Origin: Mogibacterium kristiansenii
GTDB taxonomy: Bacteria; Bacillota; Clostridia; Peptostreptococcales; Anaerovoracaceae
DNA: 64,000 nt
NCBI RefSeq assembly: GCF_009695905.1
Contig: NZ_VUNA01000010.1
Location: forward strand, 1-64,000
Reading direction: 5' to 3'
Shown: positions 8,045 through 16,273 of the stretch, one piece after another
Numbering within the stretch: position 1 is the first letter of the stretch
How the letters are laid out: each line of letters begins with the position of its first letter
Notes under the pieces: model-generated
The model's database searches: none
What the model saw: the letters and a program-made list of their open reading frames with translations, nothing else
Told to the model about the DNA's origin: nothing
Translations under genes and position numbers: made by a program

Positions 8045-8848
8045 ATGACAGAGAAAACGATTGCGGAATCGTCGAGAAGGGGGAATGAGGTACGAGAAGA
8101 TGAAATCGATCTTCTGATGCTGGCATCTCATTTCCTGGAACATGCGAAATTTATCATTGTAAGTTTATTTATCGGGGCATTTCTTTTCGGTGCCGTATCG
8201 ATGTTTTTAATTCATCCGAAGTATGAATCCACGGCGAAGTTGTATATCATTTCCGCTTCCAAGGGTTCTATTGTGGATTTAACAGACTTGAATGTAGGTA
8301 CTACTTTAACAGCGGATTACGAAGAACTGATTATTAGTGAACCGGTGGCGGAACAGGTTATTAAGAATCTGAAGCTGAAGGAAACTCCGGAAAAACTATT
8401 AAAGAAGATTTCCATCTCCAATCCGCAGGATACTCGTGTACTGTACATTACCGCTACAACGGAATCTCCGTCCGAGAGTATGAAGCTGGCCAATGAATTC
8501 ATGGATGTCTCCTTGAAATACCTTCCGGATACCATGAGCACGAATCCGCCGAATGTGGCACAGCGTGCGAAGATGCCGGATAAGAAATCCGGACCGAGCA
8601 ACAGCCGGAATACGCTGATTGGCGCGCTCCTTGGTTTTATCCTGGCATGCGGAATTCTGACCGTACAATATCTGAAGGATGATACCATTCACTCGGCAGA
8701 GGAATTCGAAAACTACTTCGGAATTATGCCGATTGCATCCATTCCGGAAGGAAGCGGAGACCTGTTTGACAAGGAAGAAGAAGGCAAAAAGCGAGAAAAA
8801 CGAAAGGGACGGAAACGCCGTTCGAAGAAAAATGGAGGTGCAAGATAA
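8045..8848 (+). CDS. cpsC: Wzz/CpsC-type polysaccharide co-polymerase and kinase modulator
   Basis: A 267-residue membrane protein with two hydrophobic segments (about 37-57 and 190-208) flanking an extracytoplasmic region, the topology of chain-length determinants. In Gram-positive bacteria the cytoplasmic C-terminal part activates the separate BY-kinase. Here that tail is strikingly basic (KKREKRKGRKRRSKK, about residues 246-260), which might bind acidic lipids or the kinase. Start ATG 8045, with GGAAGGAG about 14 bases upstream. It abuts the kinase gene with no gap. Confidence 0.85.
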   Translation: MTEKTIAESSRRGNEVREDEIDLLMLASHFLEHAKFIIVSLFIGAFLFGAVSMFLIHPKYESTAKLYIISASKGSIVDLTDLNVGTTLTADYEELIISEPVAEQVIKNLKLKETPEKLLKKISISNPQDTRVLYITATTESPSESMKLANEFMDVSLKYLPDTMSTNPPNVAQRAKMPDKKSGPSNSRNTLIGALLGFILACGILTVQYLKDDTIHSAEEFENYFGIMPIASIPEGSGDLFDKEEEGKKREKRKGRKRRSKKNGGAR

Positions 8849-9556
8849 ATGAAAAATTTAAATATAGAATTACCGGCACTTCCGTACATGATGGAAGAAG
8901 CGTTTAAGAAGCTGAAAATCAATTTTCAGTTTGTGGGAAATGATACGAAGAAAATTCTGATTACCAGTAGCATTCCCAACGAGGGAAAAAGTTTTGTGGC
9001 GGTGCAGCTGTGGCAGATGCTGGCGGAATCCGGAAGCAAAACCCTGTTCCTGGATTTGGATATGAGAAATTCAGTGCTGATCAAGCGGCTGAATATGGAG
9101 TTTGAGGACGAGAATCCGGTGGGCATCGATTACTACCTTTCCGGACAGTGTGAATACGAGGACGTCATCTACAAGACCAACGTGGAGCACGGCGATTTCA
9201 TTCCGTGCATCAACCTGTTGGAAAATCCGACATCGTTGATTGAGGATCATCGGTTTGAAGAGCTGCTGGATCGGCTCAGCAAGGAATATCGATATATTAT
9301 CATCGACTCCGCTCCTTTGGTGGCGGCAGCGGATGCCAATGTCATTGCGACAATGAGCGATGGGGCGGTATTCGTGGTACGAAACGAATACACATCCCGG
9401 AAGTTAATTCGAACATCCATTCAGCAGCTGGAGCAGATTCACTGCAAATTGCTGGGGGTCGTATTGAATCGGGAATCCGTTTCGTCCAAGTCCTACGGGA
9501 AATATGGCTATTACGGTTATGATGGCTATTATGGAGGAGACCGGGAAGACAAATAG
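8849..9556 (+). CDS. cpsD: CpsD/YwqD-type bacterial tyrosine kinase
   Basis: A 235-residue P-loop BY-kinase. Walker A (SSIPNEGKS, about residues 34-42), Walker A' (LFLDLDMR) and Walker B (YIIIDSAP) are all present, and the C-terminus carries a dense tyrosine cluster (YGKYGYYGYDGYYGG) that is the expected autophosphorylation site. It lacks its own transmembrane part, which the adjacent CpsC-like protein supplies, as in the split Gram-positive system. ATG 8849 follows the cpsC stop directly, with GGAGG inside the end of cpsC. The CpsB phosphatase upstream would reverse its phosphorylation. Confidence 0.9.
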   Translation: MKNLNIELPALPYMMEEAFKKLKINFQFVGNDTKKILITSSIPNEGKSFVAVQLWQMLAESGSKTLFLDLDMRNSVLIKRLNMEFEDENPVGIDYYLSGQCEYEDVIYKTNVEHGDFIPCINLLENPTSLIEDHRFEELLDRLSKEYRYIIIDSAPLVAAADANVIATMSDGAVFVVRNEYTSRKLIRTSIQQLEQIHCKLLGVVLNRESVSSKSYGKYGYYGYDGYYGGDREDK

Positions 9557-9623
9557 TGGATACGGTTATCAGATTACGTGGCGAATCGTTAATGATAATA
9601 ATATAAAGAAAGGAGATTTTAGC

Positions 9624-10190
9624 TTGAAGAGACTTAAGTTAATTTTGTTAACGGCTATTCTTGCATTTACCATGGTAATGCCTTCGTTCGCTTTTGCGGC
9701 AGTGGACAGTCCGGCGAAGAACCCGACTTACACCGCAGTTGTAAAGGGTGCGAATTCCAAGACCTACGATGGAAAGTCTGCTGTAGTAAAGGTATACGTA
9801 ATTACCGATGACGGTAGCGACAACATTAAGACGGAAGTAAAAACTATTACAACCCCTGTTAATGCCGGAACGTATAAATATACATTTAACGGCAAGACTG
9901 TGTACTACACCATCAAGCAGGCAAAGAACGTAGTATCTGTTACAAAGAACAAGACTTACACCAAGAAGCAGCTCAAAAAGAAGGGCAAGAGCTTCCAGAT
10001 TAAGACGAAGAGCAAGAACAAGGGTAAGGTAACTTACAAGAGTTCTTCCAAGTATGTCAAGGTAAGCAAGAAGGGCAAAGTTACTATTTCCAAGAAGGCA
10101 AAGAAGGGTACTTACAAGATCAAGGTTACCGTTGCGGCAAAGGGCAACTACGGTAAGTGCGTAAAGTACATCAAGATTAGGGTAAAGTAA
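9624..10190 (+). CDS. small secreted lysine-rich Ig-like protein
   Basis: A 188-residue predicted secreted protein. I choose TTG 9624 because AAAGGAGAT lies 7-8 bases upstream and the product then begins with a typical signal peptide (KRLKLILLTAILAFTMVMPSFAFA, cleavage after AFA). The mature part begins with an MBG-like segment (TYDGKSA ... NAGTYKYTF) and ends in a very lysine-rich, bacterial-Ig-like stretch (repeated K-K-G-K-V/K-V-S-K patterns from about residue 110). No anchor or transmembrane helix follows. Its place between the BY-kinase and the dehydratase suggests that it works with the surface polymer, perhaps by charge. The precise function is unknown. Confidence 0.75.
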   Translation: MKRLKLILLTAILAFTMVMPSFAFAAVDSPAKNPTYTAVVKGANSKTYDGKSAVVKVYVITDDGSDNIKTEVKTITTPVNAGTYKYTFNGKTVYYTIKQAKNVVSVTKNKTYTKKQLKKKGKSFQIKTKSKNKGKVTYKSSSKYVKVSKKGKVTISKKAKKGTYKIKVTVAAKGNYGKCVKYIKIRVK

Positions 10191-10221
10191 TTATAAACAA
10201 CCTTTTTACTTAAATACAGTT

Positions 10222-10277
10222 GCGAAATCTCCCCTCATTATTCTGGCCACGAAGAATATTCCGGGGGAGGTTTCGGC
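10222..10277 (+). other. long imperfect inverted repeat in the leader of the dehydratase gene
   Basis: GCGAAATCTCCCC (10222-10234) pairs imperfectly with GGGGGAGGTTTCGGC (10263-10277), with a smaller ATTCT/AGAAT pairing inside. There is no U-tract directly behind it. It may be a weak terminator of the upstream genes or a leader structure affecting the next gene. I do not recognise a known riboswitch. Confidence 0.45.
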
Positions 10278-10364
10278 GGTTGTAATGAAATTTAAAAACA
10301 ATAAAAATAGGAAGCAACACAGTACATTTTTACAATAGACATATTTTTGCGGGGGGGAGCGAAA

Positions 10365-12356
10365 ATGCAGCAGAAAAAAGAAACAAGAAGACCATTCATC
10401 GAACATTGGCAAGTAATTAAAGCCATGTTGGTTATATACGACGTTATTTCAATTGCGGCAGCTTATTTCATCGCATTGCTGCTGCGGTTTGATTTTCATT
10501 ATTCCGAAATTCCGTACGAATATCTTTCTCCGTACAAGAAGTATATCCCGTTCTACATTGTAATATGTGTCATAATCTATGCCGGAATGCGGCTCTATCG
10601 AAGCATTTGGCGATTCGCCAGCTACGATGAACTGTTGCGGGTGGTGAAATCTACCGGATTATGCGTACTGGTTCACGCAGCATTTGCGATTACTGTTCGC
10701 ATGCCGATTTCTTACTATTTAATGGGACTAACGCTTCAGTTCGGGTTTACAATCGGTATTCGTTTTGCATATAGATTCATTCTTCTTTTACGATCTGATA
10801 AATACAAGAAGAGTCATAAGGTGAAGAACGTATTGGTAATCGGTGCCGGGAAAAGCGGATCCATGGTTATCCGAGAACTGAATACCACCAAACATCTGAA
10901 CGACGAACCGCGATGCATAATCGATGATAATCCAAATAAATGGGGACGATTCATCGACGGGGTTCTGGTGTTCGGCGGCAGAGACCGCATTCTGGAAGCG
11001 GTGGATCAATTTAACATCGACAAAATCTATCTGGCAATTCCGTCTGTATCGCCGCAGATTCGGAGAGATATTTTGAACATTTGCAAGGAGACGGACTGCG
11101 AGTTGAAGAGCCTTCCGGGAATCTACCAAATCGCTAACGGAGAAGTATCTCTGTCGAAGATGCGTAAAGTGGAAATTGAGGACTTGCTGGGCAGAGATCC
11201 CATTAAGGTCAACCTGGATGATATTTGCAGCTATATTGAAAAGAACGTAGTTCTGATCACCGGCGGCGGCGGATCCATCGGATCGGAGCTGTGCCGGCAG
11301 GTTGCCGCACACAACCCGAAACAATTGATTATTTTCGATATATACGAGAACAACGCATATGATATTCAGCAGGAATTGATTAAGAAATATCCGGATTTGA
11401 ACCTGGTAACGCTAATCGGTTCGGTTCGAGATAACAGAAGAATTTTCCAGGTGGTCGAGCAGTATCACCCGAATATCGTATTCCATGCGGCGGCCCACAA
11501 ACACGTACCGTTGATGGAGGGCAGTCCGTGCGAAGCGATTAAAAACAATGTCATCGGTACCTACAATACCGCATTTGCGGCAATGATTCATAACGTCGAT
11601 AAATTTGTGCTGATTAGTACGGACAAAGCGGTAAACCCGTGCAATATCATGGGCGCCACCAAGCGATTGTGCGAGATGATTGTGCAGGCCTTCGACCATT
11701 TGGTGAAGACGGGCAAAGCGGATGAAGCACCGCAGCTGTTCTGCAATCCGATTCTCAAAAAATGGGCGTCGACGCCGGAGAAGGATGAACAGCTGCGCCA
11801 AAGCAAGACGGAATTCGTTGCAGTACGGTTCGGCAATGTACTGGGCAGTAACGGCTCCGTGATTCCGCTGTTCAAGAAGCAAATTCTTGCCGGTGGTCCG
11901 GTTACCGTCACCCATCCGGATATCATTCGTTACTTTATGACAATTCCGGAGGCGGTCAGCCTGGTGCTTCAGGCCGGATGTTACGCCCACGGCGGCGAAA
12001 TCTTCGTGTTGGACATGGGCGAGCCGGTAAAAATAGATACGTTGGCACGCAACCTCATCCGTCTGTCCGGACTGAAACCGGATGTGGACATCAAAATAGA
12101 GTACACCGGTCTCCGTCCGGGGGAAAAGCTGTATGAAGAGAAGCTCATGGCGGAAGAAGGTCTTGAGAAGACGGACAACGAGCTGATTCATATCGGAAAG
12201 CCGATTCCCTTCGATGTGGAGTGGATGTTGGATCAATTGGAGCCTCTGATGGATGCGGCATATAAGAATAAGGATTATATCCGCGATTTGGTAGCGGATT
12301 TGGTAAGCACCTATCAGATTACTGACGAGAATCGGATGGTAAAGGGTGCTCAGTAG
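10365..12356 (+). CDS. membrane-bound nucleotide-sugar 4,6-dehydratase (CapD/PglF/WbpM-like)
   Basis: A 663-residue protein with about four N-terminal transmembrane helices (roughly residues 17-135), a first Rossmann-like domain (NVLVIGAGKSG, about 158-168) and a C-terminal SDR domain with the cofactor motif TGGGGSIGSEL. The catalytic region reads STDKAVNPCNIMGATKR: methionine replaces the usual active-site tyrosine, and the lysine is kept, as in the long-chain UDP-GlcNAc 4,6-dehydratases. It probably makes a UDP-4-keto-6-deoxy sugar for the surface polymer. The start at 10365 follows GGGGGGAG; a TTG 18 bases upstream is in frame but would start before this site. No glycosyltransferase follows, so the rest of the pathway is elsewhere. 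Confidence 0.9.
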   Translation: MQQKKETRRPFIEHWQVIKAMLVIYDVISIAAAYFIALLLRFDFHYSEIPYEYLSPYKKYIPFYIVICVIIYAGMRLYRSIWRFASYDELLRVVKSTGLCVLVHAAFAITVRMPISYYLMGLTLQFGFTIGIRFAYRFILLLRSDKYKKSHKVKNVLVIGAGKSGSMVIRELNTTKHLNDEPRCIIDDNPNKWGRFIDGVLVFGGRDRILEAVDQFNIDKIYLAIPSVSPQIRRDILNICKETDCELKSLPGIYQIANGEVSLSKMRKVEIEDLLGRDPIKVNLDDICSYIEKNVVLITGGGGSIGSELCRQVAAHNPKQLIIFDIYENNAYDIQQELIKKYPDLNLVTLIGSVRDNRRIFQVVEQYHPNIVFHAAAHKHVPLMEGSPCEAIKNNVIGTYNTAFAAMIHNVDKFVLISTDKAVNPCNIMGATKRLCEMIVQAFDHLVKTGKADEAPQLFCNPILKKWASTPEKDEQLRQSKTEFVAVRFGNVLGSNGSVIPLFKKQILAGGPVTVTHPDIIRYFMTIPEAVSLVLQAGCYAHGGEIFVLDMGEPVKIDTLARNLIRLSGLKPDVDIKIEYTGLRPGEKLYEEKLMAEEGLEKTDNELIHIGKPIPFDVEWMLDQLEPLMDAAYKNKDYIRDLVADLVSTYQITDENRMVKGAQ

Positions 12357-12366
12357 GGCAAATACG

Positions 12367-12402
12367 AACCGGCATGGAAGCGAACTCCATGCCGGTTATT
12401 TG
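12367..12402 (+). terminator. terminator of the polysaccharide module
   Basis: AACCGGCATGGA (12367-12378) pairs perfectly with TCCATGCCGGTT (12386-12397), followed by ATTTGTT. Confidence 0.82.
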
Positions 12403-12508
12403 TTGAGCAAGAATTGATTTTCGGGCAGAAAAAAAGAGACTTTGTTCATTTTCACGAATAAGCCTCACAACACTCTTATTATACCACTAAAAAATTTTAA
12501 AATTAAGA

Positions 12509-12538
12509 CTGTTTTTAAAATTCTTTCCGCGCTATTAT
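12509..12538 (+). promoter_or_regulatory. possible promoter of the repeat-containing RNA region
   Basis: CTGTTT (12509-12514) and TATTAT (12533-12538), spaced by 18 bases, lie just before the purine-rich repeat region. The -35 is weak, and the call rests partly on position. Confidence 0.35.
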
Positions 12539-12627
12539 ATAGACAACAAAAGAAGAAGTCCAAAGAACCAAGCGACAAACCTAACGGTTTTGGATATAGA
12601 AGGGTGTATCTGAAAGACTTCGGAATC

Positions 12628-12935
12628 GGAGGAAAGACCAATGGGTAAGTTCGAAGGATAGCTGATCCGAAACAGCAAATTTAGTCGAAAGGAGGTTAGA
12701 CCAAAGGAAAAATTTAGCAGACAGGCTGGTCTGAAATAAAGCCAATGAGCTTTCATTAAAAAATCGGGGAAGCAGAAAGTGGAGGTAAGACCAAAAGTAG
12801 ATTAGAAAACGGTAACTGACCTACAACAGTAATCTATCACAGGGAGGACGGACCAACACACAGTCTTAGCAGATAGCTGATCTGAAACACAGCAAATAGC
12901 CAACGGCAGAAAGTAGAGGTTAGACCAATGGGTAA
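12628..12935 (+). repeat. five degenerate direct repeats with GGAGG/GACCAA blocks
   Basis: Block starts at 12628, 12691, 12781, 12843 and 12915 give periods of about 63, 90, 62 and 72 bases. The first and last copies share AGACCAATGGGTAA, and copies 3 and 5 share the preceding GCAGAAAGT. The units differ too much for a CRISPR array or a recent tandem duplication. Confidence 0.7.
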
Positions 12936-13089
12936 CGTAAAGGAAGGTATCCGAAAGTAGAAAATCCGTAAATTGTGGCTGATTAAGCTAAAGTAAAAAC
13001 GGTTGATACGATAGAGGACGGAAGTTAATTTTCAGGATATCAATAAAGAAAGAAGTGGAAAAGTTAATGAATATGAAAGAAGAGTGCTA

Positions 13090-13126
13090 GGAGCCAGGTG
13101 AAATGAGGATATGTCACCTGGCTCTT
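13090..13126. terminator. hairpin between the repeat region and the reductase gene
   Basis: GAGCCAGGTGA (13090-13100) pairs with TCACCTGGCTC (13113-13123) around a 12-base loop, followed on the plus strand by only TTGTGG. It stands between convergent units and may end both the candidate RNA and the aldo/keto reductase transcript, though neither U-tract is strong. Confidence 0.6.
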
Positions 13127-13132
13127 GTGGTG

Positions 13133-14101
13133 CTATAAGAAAATAATGGCCCGTACCGGGCATACCGGCGCACAGTAGCCGCAATGAACGCATTTCTTCG
13201 GATCGATTTCCGCCAGCCCATTCTCGTTCCAGAAAATTGCTTCACTGACGCAGCGATTTTTGCAGGTGCCGCACCCTTCGCAGTCGGACTGATCCACCAT
13301 CAATCGCTTGTTCGAAACATCCGGTTGGTAGTCCGCAGAAAGGCGTCCGCTAAAGAATTCCACCGCTCGATCTACCTGTTCCGTGTCCGCCATCCCAATC
13401 ATTACCGAGGTATTACCTGGGATTCCGGCAGCGTACTCCAGACAACTCCTGTAATCGTGAATCAAGTTTCCGCCCCCAAAAGCTTTCATGGTAAAAATAC
13501 CCTTTCCCGCATCCGCACATTTCCGAATTGCCGCTTCCATCTCCTCTCGGGTTCCCGGTTCCAATCCTTTCCGAATGCCCATTCCATCTTGATTAATCAG
13601 CGTAAATACCACATCGCATTCTGAAATTGCGGCCATTTCCGCGCAAGCATCCACATGATGGGTGGAGATGCCGATTGCTTTTATAAGACCTTTGGCTTTC
13701 AAATCGCAGAGCGACCGCCATGCATCTTTCCTTGCATAGAAATCCTCTGTTCCGCGGACTTCATGAAGCAGGAAAAGATCGACTGCATCAATATCCAATT
13801 GTTCCAGGCATTCCAGAACGGCCGCTTCCGTTTCGGCATATCCTTCCTCTAAAGTCTTGCTGCAGATGATCGGAAAGTCCAGATCCCTTTGGCGGATTTC
13901 ATCCAGTGCCGGCCGGAGATATCGATAGGTATCGTAATACTGAGCGGTATCCAGGAAATTAATGCCCTTTTCCACCGCGTGTACAATTATCCGGGAACCG
14001 GCTTCGATATCTAAATTTTTCTGGGAAAACCCCATCGTCAGGGTCCCCATACCTACGGGCGTGACGGAAATCCCCGTCCGGCCCAATATTTTTTTTACCA
14101 T
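13133..14101 (-). CDS. aldo/keto reductase with C-terminal 2x[4Fe-4S] ferredoxin domain
   Basis: A 322-residue protein. The N-terminal TIM-barrel aldo/keto reductase part keeps D51 and Y55-type residues in LDTAQYYDTY, the SKT lysine and the LLHEV histidine. The last about 55 residues hold two ferredoxin motifs, CEGCGTCKNRC and CVHCGYCAPVC, each followed by a distal cysteine or proline typical of clostridial ferredoxins. Such fusions are common in anaerobes and probably couple NAD(P)H and ferredoxin-level electrons; the substrate is unknown. Start ATG at 14101 follows GAAGGTGAG. It is a single gene, divergent from the Fn3 protein. Confidence 0.9.
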   Translation of the reverse strand: MVKKILGRTGISVTPVGMGTLTMGFSQKNLDIEAGSRIIVHAVEKGINFLDTAQYYDTYRYLRPALDEIRQRDLDFPIICSKTLEEGYAETEAAVLECLEQLDIDAVDLFLLHEVRGTEDFYARKDAWRSLCDLKAKGLIKAIGISTHHVDACAEMAAISECDVVFTLINQDGMGIRKGLEPGTREEMEAAIRKCADAGKGIFTMKAFGGGNLIHDYRSCLEYAAGIPGNTSVMIGMADTEQVDRAVEFFSGRLSADYQPDVSNKRLMVDQSDCEGCGTCKNRCVSEAIFWNENGLAEIDPKKCVHCGYCAPVCPVRAIIFL

Positions 14102-14288
14102 AAATACTCACCTTCTGAATGTAATAACCCTAGTATTATAGCACGAAATAGAAACGTCAGGGAATGGTATTGAAAAACACCGATTTTTCGTGGGTGGAAT
14201 ATAAGTTTCATCTATTGGTAAAGCGGTAAATTCTTCGATATATTGAATTATATAATGATTTTTTGAGATTCGGAAGGAGATGGACGAG

Positions 14289-16112
14289 ATGATAAGAGGG
14301 GAAGGAAAAGGCTTCAAGAGGCGGAGCGTGGGCCGCATTGCAGTACTGGCCGCATTACTGGTGGGAATGCTGGGCGGCACGGTGTTCGGGGCGTCGACGG
14401 TTAAGAAATACCACGATATTCCGGCGTATCAGATGCGGGATGTGTACTCCCAGAAGCAGGTGAAAATCGGGCCGATTGATGTTTTTAATGGAAGATATAG
14501 TAGTGATAAACCGGTCGATTATGATGTCACTTTCACGATTTACAACAGCACCCTTCAGAAAATCGATCAGGTGGTGACTACGAAGGATGGAAAACTGCCG
14601 GAGCTGTCATTGACGGAGGGATTTAATTATATTTTTATGGTCTTGGATAATTCCAGATGGTATATGGCAAATCGGTACTATTGGGTTCATAAAGGAAATC
14701 TTTGTAACATAAAATCGTATGAACCAAATTTAAAAGAATTACAAAAAAGAAAAGGGGAGGATTATAAACCAACAGATAAAGAACGTGAGAATTGCTATGA
14801 TAGAGTAAACAGCATTACTGTTATGCCATTCAATAATCAGTCAGATTCAACGGATCGACTAAATGGAAATAGAAATGATAACATCTATGTATACTACCAG
14901 GGAAAGGAAGCTGAGGCCGGAATTAATATTGTTTTTACCAGTGACAGAGAGACGGTAACGGCAAAAACGGATAAGTACGGAAGGGTGCAGCCGATTCTTC
15001 TGGAAGATGTAAACTATATGGTTTCGACGGATGATCCAAGGTATGAAATCGATCCATTTCCAATCGCAGTGAAAGATAAGAGTGAGTATAGTGACAGTAA
15101 AATTTGGTCGTATGTAAACAGATTTTTTTATGACCATTCCACCTGTCATCGCGTTGGCTTGAGATATCAGACATTTGACAAGGAAAAGCAAGAAATGATA
15201 ACCGTAACGGATGAACCGATAACACTCTTGGACAAGGGGCAGGCTCATAAGCATGACAAGCCGCTTACCAGCCTTTCCGGCAACGTAACGGTGGAAGGCA
15301 TGCAGTTCAAGGATATCGTGCTTCTGGACCGGAAGGTGAATCGGGATATTCCGGAACTGGGTGAAAAGGACTATCGGGTGATGGATATCACTACCGTGAA
15401 CCCACACCGGGGCGAAATCTGCAAGCTGGCCAGTGGAGATTTCACGGTAACGACTTCGTCTTTTGGTCGGACCGTGGACAACGTCTACCGCATCGATGCC
15501 AACGGCGCGCTGCAGGAATGCGACTTTGAGCAGAAGAACGGTAAGGTGCGTTTCCATGTAAACGCGTTGCCGGCGGAATCCGTGGTTCTGGAATATTCCA
15601 ATGAAATCAATCCGGTGCTGAAGCTTTCTGCCACCGCATACACATACAACGGCAAGGTTCGTAAGCCGAGCGTTGCGGTAAAAGCAGGGGAAAAGACGTT
15701 CTCCGCCTCCGAGTTCGCCGTGAAGTATTCCGGTGGCCGAAAGAACGTGGGCAAATACAGCGTGACAGTCACCATGAAGGGCAAATATACGGGCAAGAAG
15801 ACCGTTACTTTCCGCATCAATCCAAAAGGGACAGCGGTGCAGAAGCTGACAAAGGGAAGAAAGCAGATGAAGGTGACTTGGAAGGCGCAGAAGACCCAGG
15901 TGAGCGGATATCGGATTCAGTACAGCACTTCTTCCAAGTTCAAGAAAGGTACTCACATCAAGACGGTGAAGAGTTATAAGACGAAATCGCTCAAGGTAAA
16001 AAAATTAAAGGCAAAGAAGAAGTATTACGTTCGGATTCAAACCTATAAGACGGTGGGTGGAATCAAATACTACTCCGGCTGGTCCAAGACGAAGAGCGTA
16101 AAAACAAAATAA
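14289..16112 (+). CDS. large secreted protein with MBG-like and fibronectin type III domains
   Basis: A 607-residue predicted exported protein. ATG 14289 is preferred to ATG 14280 because GGAAGGAG is then 9 bases upstream. A signal peptide (RIAVLAALLVGMLGGTVFGA) covers about residues 13-35. The middle about 400 residues have no domain I recognise. A segment near residues 435-510 (Y-NGKVRKPSV ... YTGKKTVTF) resembles MBG/YDG-type cell-surface repeats. The C-terminal about 95 residues form an Fn3-like domain (MKVTWKAQ ... GYRIQYSTS ... YYVRIQTYK). The C-terminus is lysine-rich like the secreted protein at 9624. Bases about 14600-15150 are noticeably richer in A and T than the flanks. Confidence 0.78.
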   Translation: MIRGEGKGFKRRSVGRIAVLAALLVGMLGGTVFGASTVKKYHDIPAYQMRDVYSQKQVKIGPIDVFNGRYSSDKPVDYDVTFTIYNSTLQKIDQVVTTKDGKLPELSLTEGFNYIFMVLDNSRWYMANRYYWVHKGNLCNIKSYEPNLKELQKRKGEDYKPTDKERENCYDRVNSITVMPFNNQSDSTDRLNGNRNDNIYVYYQGKEAEAGINIVFTSDRETVTAKTDKYGRVQPILLEDVNYMVSTDDPRYEIDPFPIAVKDKSEYSDSKIWSYVNRFFYDHSTCHRVGLRYQTFDKEKQEMITVTDEPITLLDKGQAHKHDKPLTSLSGNVTVEGMQFKDIVLLDRKVNRDIPELGEKDYRVMDITTVNPHRGEICKLASGDFTVTTSSFGRTVDNVYRIDANGALQECDFEQKNGKVRFHVNALPAESVVLEYSNEINPVLKLSATAYTYNGKVRKPSVAVKAGEKTFSASEFAVKYSGGRKNVGKYSVTVTMKGKYTGKKTVTFRINPKGTAVQKLTKGRKQMKVTWKAQKTQVSGYRIQYSTSSKFKKGTHIKTVKSYKTKSLKVKKLKAKKKYYVRIQTYKTVGGIKYYSGWSKTKSVKTK

Positions 16113-16201
16113 ATGGAGTGCATGGAGGCGGCTTCCGAGGCGGAGCCGCCTCTTCCTATGATTTTCTTTTTTGCATGTAAGAGGTACCGAAATATGCGTT
16201 A

Positions 16202-16230
16202 TTGTAGCATTTCCTTCGATATGATAAAAT
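16202..16230 (+). promoter_or_regulatory. probable promoter of the CoA-transferase gene
   Basis: TTGTAG (16202-16207), a 17-base spacer and an extended -10 TGATAAAAT (TAAAAT 16225-16230). Confidence 0.6.
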
Positions 16231-16273
16231 AGTAACGTATCTATAAAGGGATTCAGAGAACGAGGAGGAGAAC

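Larger units (their letters stand above)
12541..13130 (+). ncRNA. candidate long structured RNA built of degenerate repeats
   Basis: About 590 bases with no plausible reading frame, low in T and rich in purines on the plus strand. Five copies of a GGAGG-NN-(A)GACCAA block recur at 12628, 12691, 12781, 12843 and about 12915 (AGAGG in the last). Between blocks recurs an AGCTGATC(C/T)GAAACA-type block (12660, 12724 variant, 12874). Local complementarity supports folding: TTCGGA 12619-12624 with TCCGAA 12666-12671, and AGACC 12698-12702 with GGTCT 12728-12732. A strong hairpin at 13090-13123 could form the 3' end. I do not recognise the family. Size and ornament recall large bacterial RNAs such as ROOL or GOLLD, but this is only analogy. 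Decayed repetitive DNA remains possible. Confidence 0.5.

Noticed and set aside
12442-12756. Small protein genes in the repeat region (frames at 12442-12648 plus and 12535-12756 minus)
   Set aside because: No ribosome-binding site at their starts, composition follows the repeats, and no conserved-looking domain.
12628-12935. CRISPR array
   Set aside because: Repeats are short, degenerate and unevenly spaced (62-90 bases), and there are no cas genes nearby.
13133-14101. Simple ferredoxin gene overlapping the reductase
   Set aside because: The two CxxCxxC motifs are in frame with the aldo/keto reductase and form its C-terminal domain.
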